Positions 5,954 to 11,361 of a DNA stretch of 11,361 bases are shown piece by piece. Below the pieces are notes generated by a model. The model was not told the origin of the DNA and ran no database searches. It was given only the letters and a program-made list of their open reading frames with translations. Source of the DNA: Chlamydia trachomatis. Lineage in GTDB: Bacteria > Chlamydiota > Chlamydiia > Chlamydiales > 2-12-FULL-49-11. Each line of letters opens with the position of its first letter. Position 1 is the first letter of the stretch. The stretch covers positions 1-11,361 of the forward strand of contig CAMBTZ010000040.1 in the NCBI GenBank assembly GCA_945870925.1, in the 5' to 3' direction. The position numbers were made by a program, and so were the translations under genes.

Positions 5954-7390
5954 ATGCAATTTCTAGCTCTCTTCTTCTATCTAAGCATCTTGGTATTTAT
6001 TGGTTATAAATCTCACTTAAAGCACCAAACAGCAAACGATTTTATTCTTGGAAGCCGCAAAATGAATTTTTGGATAACTGCATTAGCAGCTCATGCTAGC
6101 GATATGAGTAGTTGGATTTTTATGGCCTATCCAGCAGTAATTTTTGCTACAGGATTAATAAATGTTTGGGTTGCAATCGGCCTAACTTTTTTTATGTTTC
6201 TCAATTGGCATTTTGTAGCACCAAAACTTAGAAGAATGACAGAGCATTATAACAGTCTTACACTCCCTTCATTTTTTGAGAGTAGATTTCAAGACACTTC
6301 AGGTTTCCTTCGCATTTCAACAGTCGTAATTTCACTTGTATATTACACGGTTTATATCTCTGCCGGACTAGTTGGCCTTGGGCTACTAATTGAAACTCTT
6401 TTTGGCGTCCCTTATCTTCTTGGCGTTTTTCTTGGAATAGTTGTAATAATCCCATATTTATTTATAGGAGGTTACGTCACACTAGCCTGGACTGATCTTT
6501 TTCAAGGGATATTTCTCATCTGTGCAATTGTCCTAGTTCCGTTATACGCGCTCCCAAAAGTTGGTGGCATTGCAGGGATGCAGGCTGCAATCCTTGCAAA
6601 AAAATCATTAGAAGGGATACTTCCAAACACATCGCCTTTAACTTTTTTTAAAATATTTTCACTCATAACAAGCTGGGGTCTTGGCTATTTTGGAATGCCC
6701 CACATCCTCACAAAATTCATGGGCATTAAAAATGTAGATGATATGCCTAAATCTAAGTGGTTTGGCATTTCATGGCAGATCGTATCCTTAACAGCTGCAA
6801 CATTTGTAGGTTTGATAGGAGTCGCATTTTTTGCTCAAAATGGCTTAGCAGACGATCAGCTTGTATTTGTTGATATGGTAACCTCGCTTTTTACACCCTT
6901 TATAGGCGCCTTTATTTTATGTGCAATTCTTGGTACAACAATCACTTGCACCGATTCCCAAATACTTGTCCTAGCATCTAACCTAACAGAAGATCTATAC
7001 AAAAAAGTAATTAGCAAAGATGCTTCAAGTAAAGAATTATTGCTTACCTCTCGCATCAGCGTTTTAATTGTGACATTAATAGCCTTCTTATTAGCAATTT
7101 CTAATTCAAGCACGATTTTTTCAATCGTCTCTTATGCCTGGTTTGGTCTTGGAGCCTCCTTTGGCCCACTAGTTATTTTTAGCTTATACGTAAAAAGCAC
7201 TACGCGCGCAGGCGCTTTTGCAGGAATTATTTCTGGTGCTCTGATTTCAGGCTTTTGGCCCCTTATTAATAATTTCATACCTATTGATATTCCAACACTT
7301 ATCCCCGGCTTCTTCATAAGTTCATTTACAATTTGGCTCTTTTCCTTTATGACAAAGAGAAAAGACTTGGAGAACCATGAAACGACCTAA
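5954..7390 (+). CDS. putP: sodium/solute symporter, PutP-type (SSS family)
   Basis: 478-aa inner-membrane transporter with about 13 hydrophobic segments, predicted to import proline or a related solute with Na+. The N-terminal ALAAHASDMSSW holds Asp50, equivalent to Na+-site Asp55 of E. coli PutP. LTLPSFFESRF, the TM8 region ending in LTEDLYKK, and VSYAWFGLGASFGP also follow PutP closely. In TM8, where PutP has M-S-T (Ser340/Thr341 bind Na+), this protein has I330-T331-C332, so Thr341 is replaced by Cys. The substrate cannot be proven from sequence. AAGGG lies 6 nt before the ATG, and the start is 9 bp after the TtcA-like stop. The 3' end overlaps surE by 14 bp. Confidence 0.88.
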   Translation: MQFLALFFYLSILVFIGYKSHLKHQTANDFILGSRKMNFWITALAAHASDMSSWIFMAYPAVIFATGLINVWVAIGLTFFMFLNWHFVAPKLRRMTEHYNSLTLPSFFESRFQDTSGFLRISTVVISLVYYTVYISAGLVGLGLLIETLFGVPYLLGVFLGIVVIIPYLFIGGYVTLAWTDLFQGIFLICAIVLVPLYALPKVGGIAGMQAAILAKKSLEGILPNTSPLTFFKIFSLITSWGLGYFGMPHILTKFMGIKNVDDMPKSKWFGISWQIVSLTAATFVGLIGVAFFAQNGLADDQLVFVDMVTSLFTPFIGAFILCAILGTTITCTDSQILVLASNLTEDLYKKVISKDASSKELLLTSRISVLIVTLIAFLLAISNSSTIFSIVSYAWFGLGASFGPLVIFSLYVKSTTRAGAFAGIISGALISGFWPLINNFIPIDIPTLIPGFFISSFTIWLFSFMTKRKDLENHETT

Positions 7391-8279
7391 AATTGTACTT
7401 TGTAATGATGACGGAATCGAAGCACCCGGAATTTTCGCTTTATGGGAAGCGCTGCAACCTTTTGCTGACATAACTATTGTAGCTCCGGCAGAAGATCAGT
7501 CTTGTAAAGGAGTTGGTATTTCTCTTCCAAAAACACGCTTTATAGAAGCTGAAAAATTTACATGGGCTGCATCTGATAATGTAACTGCATGGAAAGTATT
7601 TGGAACACCTGCCGACTGTACAAAATTTGCACTTCATTATTTAATGAAATCTCCCCCCGATTTTTTTATCTCGGGAATTAACGACGGAAGTAACGCAGGT
7701 CGAAATATTATGTACAGCGGAACTGTAGGCGCAGTTATTCAATCTACGTTCTGCAAAGTGCCCGGGATCGCCTTTTCATGCATGTATGATGAAGGACCTG
7801 AAAAATTCAAAAAGGTTCAACCCTATATTGCTGCTATTGTAAAACACTTTATGATTCATCCAATTCCAAAAGGGACTTTAATGAATGTTAATTTCCCCGC
7901 TCAAGCAACCGATGGGATTTTAGGGTTTAAAATGGCAACACAAGGAAGAAGCTTTTGGGACGTACGCATAGGTAGTGACTCATCTTTAAAAGGGACTCGT
8001 AAATACCCTATGATTGATTCTTGGGATTACCACGACGAATCAGACGACAGCGACATAAAGCTGCTTACACAAGGCTATATAACCTGCGTCCCTGTACATG
8101 TTGAAGATCTTACAGACCATAAGCACCATCAAAGACATAAACCCATCTTTGAAGAGCTTAACGATAAGTTTGCGTTTTCATCGCCTCCGATCGGAGATGA
8201 AATAAATCAAGCTTATGTAAACTTTCGCGCTGCAGAGCCTCCATTAGCTCCGAACAACCCTCTAATTGATACACTCTGA
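7377..8279 (+). CDS. surE: 5'/3'-nucleotidase SurE
   Basis: Metal-dependent phosphatase releasing phosphate from nucleoside monophosphates and related substrates. Catalytic signatures are intact: NDDGI (N10, D11, D12), PAEDQSCKG with metal-ligand Ser42, and SGINDGSNAGRN with Asn102, followed by YSGTVGAVIQS. The start ATG has GGAG 4 nt upstream (7369-7372) and overlaps the putP end by 14 bp, so translation is likely coupled. At 300 aa it is longer than E. coli SurE (253). The extra tail (about residues 261-300) is Pro/Ala-rich and lies entirely antisense to the 3' end of the convergent lipoprotein gene, suggesting a late C-terminal extension. It is the last gene of the ttcA-putP-surE operon. 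SurE also occurs in Chlamydia. Confidence 0.95.
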   Translation: MKRPKIVLCNDDGIEAPGIFALWEALQPFADITIVAPAEDQSCKGVGISLPKTRFIEAEKFTWAASDNVTAWKVFGTPADCTKFALHYLMKSPPDFFISGINDGSNAGRNIMYSGTVGAVIQSTFCKVPGIAFSCMYDEGPEKFKKVQPYIAAIVKHFMIHPIPKGTLMNVNFPAQATDGILGFKMATQGRSFWDVRIGSDSSLKGTRKYPMIDSWDYHDESDDSDIKLLTQGYITCVPVHVEDLTDHKHHQRHKPIFEELNDKFAFSSPPIGDEINQAYVNFRAAEPPLAPNNPLIDTL

Positions 8280-8568
8280 TAAACTCTTTCTTAAGAGCTT
8301 CACTCGCCTCTAAACCAATCTGTCCGGGCACCTCATCATTAGGATGCCTATTTTGATATTTTTTCGCTGCAATCATTACATCAACAAGATGGAGATACTC
8401 TTTTTTTATTTTCGGACCCTCCCTCTTTAAATCACTTAAAGAGTGAACCTTCACAAGCTCTTTTAAGAGCTCTTTTGCAATATCTTCACCCTCCAACTGA
8501 AATTCATCAATTGAACTTGGACTACAAGAAGTAATCAAAAGAATACAAATAGCTAACCTGAATAACAT
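8158..8568 (-). CDS. small putative lipoprotein of unknown function
   Basis: 136 aa from the ATG at 8568, which has GAGG 6 nt upstream; an in-frame TTG at 8580 is a less likely start. MLFRLAICILLITSC is a lipoprotein signal with lipobox ITSC (Cys15 lipidated), so the mature protein should be membrane-anchored. The mature part is charged and mostly helical, with heptad-like stretches (ELLKELVKVHSLSDLKREG, LHLVDVMIAAKKYQ). The last 40 codons run antisense through the end of surE yet keep the same helical, charged character. It resembles small conserved chlamydial lipoproteins as I recall them, but I cannot name a family. It starts 53 bp after the stop of the large membrane protein gene on the same strand and may be its operon partner. 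Confidence 0.72.
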   Translation of the reverse strand: MLFRLAICILLITSCSPSSIDEFQLEGEDIAKELLKELVKVHSLSDLKREGPKIKKEYLHLVDVMIAAKKYQNRHPNDEVPGQIGLEASEALKKEFIRVYQLEGCSELMEALQRESLHKLDLFHLRSEAMKTQTYR

Positions 8569-8621
8569 ACCCAACCTCAAATTAAGTATGCCGGATTGAT
8601 CACTAAAATTCCATAGCTACT

Positions 8622-10406
8622 CTAAACAGCCGGTTTAATAATACCAAGATCCCAAAGAAGGAGCTTTACCCCATCTTTTGAGAGAAAATAACTACCCCGA
8701 TCATCTAGCCCAACAATATCAGGATTATAGACACCTTCCTCATTCATAATAATAGAGTCTACCCCTTTTATAGATAAAGATCCAAACCAGCTAGTAATAG
8801 TCTCCCATTCAATTTTTCGATAAGGTTGCAAAGTAATGTTATCATATTCCGGTTTGATAGCTTGATAAAGACTCTCTGTTATTTCATCAATATTATATTC
8901 CTTAACTAATTTTTCACTAACACTTGCAGTTAAAACATATGCAGGAATAGGAAGAATTAATTGAATAGAACTCTGTGCTAGTAATGCATCTGCAAAAACA
9001 CCACTAACTTTTTGAGCTTGATGAAAACTAATAGGTCCACCTGAAACCCTCTCAAGTAATCTCCTGAATGGACCTCTCCCTTCTAATTTTGTAGCAACTT
9101 CCCCTTCATAAGGTCGCCATTTATGCCAAACAGCTCTCTGTATCTGATTAATTAAATGGATATTATTGTCCCCACCAACAATATCAAGTGAAATCTCACC
9201 TTGCGTTTTTATTTTTAATGATTGTGAAATATTACGCACAGCTTCTTTTATCAGTTCGCCCCGCAAAACTGCCAAATGATGATGAACTACCCAAGAAAAA
9301 TCAGTTTTTGTCTGCGGGTTCATCATAAAATTAATCTCTCTAAGCCACCCTTCAACACAAGAAGCTCCAATTTCAGAAAGTTCTTTCATGCTCATCTCAA
9401 ACTTCTCATCACGCTCCCCTGCTATTCTAAACAAAATTGATTGAAGAACTTCTCTACCTCGATCAAAATTAATAGGTCTTACATCACTTATTCTATCATT
9501 CACAACTGACTGCTTTATCCGATCCCAGCCCACTTGATTTATTTCAAAATTCAATTTTTTTGCTCTACCTTCTAGCCTAATATAAAGATCCTTAATATCG
9601 ATTTGTTCCAATTGAGCTCTATCCTCAGACGGTATAATTTCATCAAGTTTTTCCGATAGAAGACTTAAGTAGTTAACATCAAAAGGAGTTTCTTGTTTTA
9701 AAGTCCAATCATCAATTGAAATTGAGTCTTGAAATTCATGTCTCTGTGCTTTTCCTAATAAACACTTTGGTAAAAATTGGTGTAATGATTCATTTTTAGC
9801 CACATAATCACTTATTATAAGGGAAGCGGTAATCATACTAAATATTTTTAATACTATATTTTGAGGAGCAGCAGCTAATGAAAAAACCATACTAAAAAGT
9901 TCAAAAGGAAGTAAAAGCTTTTCTAGTCGACCAGGTAAGTAGCCCAATTTCTTAATAGTAAACAAGACTAACCCAGCTAATCCCAGGGATCCAATAACGT
10001 AATGACCAAGAACTAGCATCGCAACATAAGATGAAAGACATGCTACATTAATAATCGTCCCACTATGGTTTAAAATTTTATCTATAGGTATTTCTACAAG
10101 TTTAAGCGTCTTTGAAATGCAATCTCCAATTCGATTAAAGCAACCTATTTTTCTTCTTATGTAAGATATTATACATTGAATAAAAGGAAGAGCAATCTTC
10201 GTTATAAGAAGGACACCACTATAAAAACCTAAGCGAAAAGAGGAAGGACCACGAACTCTTGCCCACTGCGCATCAAGGAGAACACAGCGATTATTAAGTA
10301 AAGAGGCCAAAAAAGTTTGCTGCTTCCCATCGCGTTCATAAGCTTCGGTCTGTTTAGCTTGAGTAAAATGAGAAAGATTAAAAGAAATACTCGATAAAAT
10401 AGACAT
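8622..10406 (-). CDS. large unknown protein with N-terminal membrane hairpins
   Basis: 594 aa; I do not recognise a family. The N-terminal 55 residues are polar. Hydrophobic segments follow at about 59-82, 117-151 (long enough for a hairpin), 164-181 and 184-202. Residues 203-594 form a soluble, mixed alpha/beta-looking part with many charged helices and no motif I can assign. The paired hydrophobic segments near one end recall the bilobed layout of chlamydial inclusion-membrane proteins, but that is only a resemblance. The start is ATG 10406 with GAGG 8 nt upstream. A TTG at 10472 preceded by AGGAG would add 22 mostly hydrophobic/aromatic residues and cannot be excluded. It probably has its own promoter, and the small lipoprotein gene follows 53 bp downstream. 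Confidence 0.78.
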   Translation of the reverse strand: MSILSSISFNLSHFTQAKQTEAYERDGKQQTFLASLLNNRCVLLDAQWARVRGPSSFRLGFYSGVLLITKIALPFIQCIISYIRRKIGCFNRIGDCISKTLKLVEIPIDKILNHSGTIINVACLSSYVAMLVLGHYVIGSLGLAGLVLFTIKKLGYLPGRLEKLLLPFELFSMVFSLAAAPQNIVLKIFSMITASLIISDYVAKNESLHQFLPKCLLGKAQRHEFQDSISIDDWTLKQETPFDVNYLSLLSEKLDEIIPSEDRAQLEQIDIKDLYIRLEGRAKKLNFEINQVGWDRIKQSVVNDRISDVRPINFDRGREVLQSILFRIAGERDEKFEMSMKELSEIGASCVEGWLREINFMMNPQTKTDFSWVVHHHLAVLRGELIKEAVRNISQSLKIKTQGEISLDIVGGDNNIHLINQIQRAVWHKWRPYEGEVATKLEGRGPFRRLLERVSGGPISFHQAQKVSGVFADALLAQSSIQLILPIPAYVLTASVSEKLVKEYNIDEITESLYQAIKPEYDNITLQPYRKIEWETITSWFGSLSIKGVDSIIMNEEGVYNPDIVGLDDRGSYFLSKDGVKLLLWDLGIIKPAV

Positions 10407-10442
10407 AAAACGATCCTCGAAAAATTGCAAAACACAATAAGT

Positions 10443-10472
10443 GTATAAGAATTTAACATATAAGACAAACAA
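10443..10472 (-). promoter_or_regulatory. candidate promoter of the large membrane protein gene
   Basis: On the minus strand TTGTTT (10467-10472) and TTATAC (10443-10448) are 18 bp apart, with a start expected about 30 nt before the ATG at 10406. Matches to consensus are moderate, and the surrounding DNA is AT-rich enough to produce such boxes by chance. Confidence 0.35.
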
Positions 10473-10502
10473 GACTACTCCTAAAAATAAAGATCTAATT
10501 GC

Positions 10503-10532
10503 TTGAAAAAAAATATGCAGTTCATTTAATAT
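10503..10532 (+). promoter_or_regulatory. candidate promoter of the tRNA-Val/tRNA-Asp unit
   Basis: TTGAAA (10503-10508) and TAATAT (10527-10532) are 18 bp apart, predicting a start near 10539, about 12 nt before tRNA-Val. The -35 matches that of the tRNA-Thr/Tyr promoter exactly. It is the only reasonable promoter in the 144-bp gap (10407-10550) on this strand. Confidence 0.5.
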
Positions 10533-10550
10533 ATTTCACAATTACGTTGA

Positions 10551-10622
10551 GGGGGTATAGCTCAGCGGTAGAGCACCTGTCTTACACACAGGCGGTCAGG
10601 GGTTCAAATCCCTTTGCCCCCA
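10551..10622 (+). tRNA. tRNA-Val (anticodon TAC)
   Basis: 72-nt cloverleaf: acceptor GGGGGTA/TGCCCCC (one G-T pair) with discriminator A, D arm GCTC/GAGC, anticodon stem CCTGT/ACAGG with loop CTTACAC giving TAC, T arm AGGGG-TTCAAAT-CCCTT. CCA is not encoded (TAAG follows). First of a tandem pair with tRNA-Asp. Confidence 0.97.
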
Positions 10623-10638
10623 TAAGTTGCTACCAAAT

Positions 10639-10712
10639 GCGGAGGTAGTTCAATTGGTTAGAGCGCCAGCCTGTCACGCTGGATGTTGCGGGTTCGAGTC
10701 CCGTCCTTCGCG
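10639..10712 (+). tRNA. tRNA-Asp (anticodon GTC)
   Basis: 74-nt cloverleaf: acceptor GCGGAGG/CCTTCGC (one G-T pair) with discriminator G, as expected for Asp; anticodon stem CCAGC/GCTGG with loop CTGTCAC giving GTC; T arm GCGGG-TTCGAGT-CCCGT. CCA is not encoded. It is 16 bp after tRNA-Val. Only 27 bp, T-rich at first, separate it from the next CDS, so the tRNA promoter may also feed that gene. Confidence 0.97.
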
Positions 10713-10739
10713 ATTCTTTTTTACATAGTATGGGGTTAT

Positions 10740-11361
10740 ATGGCACATCTCGGAATCACAAAAAAGAAACCCCTTCAAATGGCAGCTGAATACTTTGGAA
10801 TTGCCTTAGGTTCATTTTTAGCAGCTCTTGCAATACGAGTTTTTCTCTATCCTAATCATTTAATTGATGGTGGCGTTGTCGGCATCTCTCTAATCTTAGG
10901 AAGACTGACAAATGACAGCTTTATCTCACTCTACCTCATTTTACTCAACTTACCTTTTGTCTACCTCGCCTATAAATACATTCGAAGAACATTTGTTATT
11001 CAGATGTTAATAGCGATAAGCATTTTTGCATTTTTCCTAAGTTGGCTAGAAATTGTCCCTCCATTTCATGGAGATCCCCTTGAAATTATTGCTCTTGGTG
11101 GAGCAATTTTAGGTATTGGAGCAGGATTAATTATTCGTTATGGCGGATGTACAGATGGAAGTGAGATCTTAGGAATTATTGCAAACAAGCGCTTTGGATT
11201 CACAGTTGGACAAGTTGTCCTTGTCTTCAACTTTTTTGTTTTTGCAGGCTATGGTCTAATTTTTCTAGATTGGCACATCGCTGTAAAATCACTTTTAACT
11301 TACATTGTTGCCTTTAAAATGATCGACCTTGTTATAGTCGGCCTCGATGAAATAAAGAGCG
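10740..11361 (+). CDS. YitT/DUF161-family membrane protein (5' part, runs off window)
   Basis: The first 207 codons of an open frame with no stop before the window end. It starts MAHLGITKKK and has a short basic N-terminus followed by about five hydrophobic segments. Family hallmarks are the early LYPNHLIDGGVVGISLIL, the glycine-rich LGGAILGIGAGLIIRYGG immediately followed by CTDGSEILG, and a later VGLDEIKS leading into the usual C-terminal cytosolic DUF2179 domain, which is cut off here. YitT proteins are integral inner-membrane proteins of unclear function, found widely in Firmicutes and also in environmental chlamydiae. The ATG at 10740 has TGGGG 4 nt upstream; an ATG at 10730 is out of frame and soon meets a stop. 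It directly follows tRNA-Asp. Confidence 0.87.
   Translation, partial: MAHLGITKKKPLQMAAEYFGIALGSFLAALAIRVFLYPNHLIDGGVVGISLILGRLTNDSFISLYLILLNLPFVYLAYKYIRRTFVIQMLIAISIFAFFLSWLEIVPPFHGDPLEIIALGGAILGIGAGLIIRYGGCTDGSEILGIIANKRFGFTVGQVVLVFNFFVFAGYGLIFLDWHIAVKSLLTYIVAFKMIDLVIVGLDEIKS

Noticed and set aside
8284..8298. CTCTT/AAGAG hairpin just after the surE stop
   Set aside because: Only 5 bp of AT-rich stem with no T tract; also inside the antisense lipoprotein coding region.
8456..8472. Palindrome AGCTCTTTTAAGAGCT as a terminator or operator
   Set aside because: It lies inside the lipoprotein coding region, has a loop of only two bases, and its sequence is explained by Glu/Leu/Lys codons (KELLKEL). 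No T run follows that would serve either neighbouring gene.
10229..10468. 79-codon minus-strand frame overlapping the large membrane protein
   Set aside because: It is a different frame over the N-terminal coding region. Its hydrophobic look comes from the AT-rich sequence of the real gene, and it has no ATG or ribosome-binding site of its own.
1..11361. Mobile element, prophage or CRISPR content
   Set aside because: I found no transposase, integrase, phage gene, regularly spaced repeats or terminal inverted repeats. The tRNA genes are intact with no duplicated 3' ends suggesting an attachment site.

Overview
The window is AT-rich bacterial chromosome with tightly packed genes. The best guess is an obligate intracellular Chlamydiota of the environmental (Parachlamydiales-like) type. 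That placement is inference. It rests on four tRNA genes none of which encodes the 3' CCA (unlike enterobacteria or Legionella), on secreted and membrane proteins that resemble families I associate with environmental chlamydiae (a YVTN propeller paired with a small beta-barrel, a kinase-like lipoprotein, a large protein with N-terminal hydrophobic hairpins), and on several genes without a clear Shine-Dalgarno sequence. No marker gene in the window proves it.

Layout: 1-344 holds the 3' end of an RlmI-type 23S rRNA m5C methyltransferase. 391-1710 is a DEAD-box RNA helicase of the RhlE group, closed by a hairpin terminator. 1798-3718 is a two-gene unit: a secreted seven-blade YVTN propeller with a C-terminal FN3-like domain, then (1 bp later) a small outer-membrane beta-barrel. 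After a 247-bp AT-rich gap, 3966-4724 encodes a probable secreted or lipidated protein with features of a degenerate protein-kinase fold. On the minus strand, 4746-5205 reads SEC-C zinc-motif protein, tRNA-Thr(TGT), tRNA-Tyr(GTA). A good promoter for the tRNAs overlaps the SEC-C stop codon.

Only 28 bp divergently upstream starts a plus-strand operon at 5234-8279: a TtcA-like tRNA thiolase, a PutP-type sodium/solute symporter (9 bp gap) and the SurE nucleotidase (14 bp overlap). The last 122 bp of surE lie antisense over the end of a convergent lipoprotein gene (8158-8568), so both strands appear to code there. The lipoprotein follows a 594-codon unknown membrane protein (8622-10406, minus strand). 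At the right end are tRNA-Val(TAC), tRNA-Asp(GTC) and the start of a YitT/DUF161 membrane protein that runs off the window.

Functionally, the left and middle parts carry RNA maintenance (rRNA methylation, helicase, tRNA thiolation, four tRNAs) plus Na+-driven uptake and nucleotide salvage. The interspersed secreted, outer-membrane and unknown membrane proteins are the lineage-specific part. I see no insertion sequence, prophage gene, CRISPR array or other mobile element. The most interesting points are the surE/lipoprotein antisense coding overlap, the kinase-like secreted protein, the propeller/barrel pair, and the compact bidirectional promoter before the TtcA-like gene.
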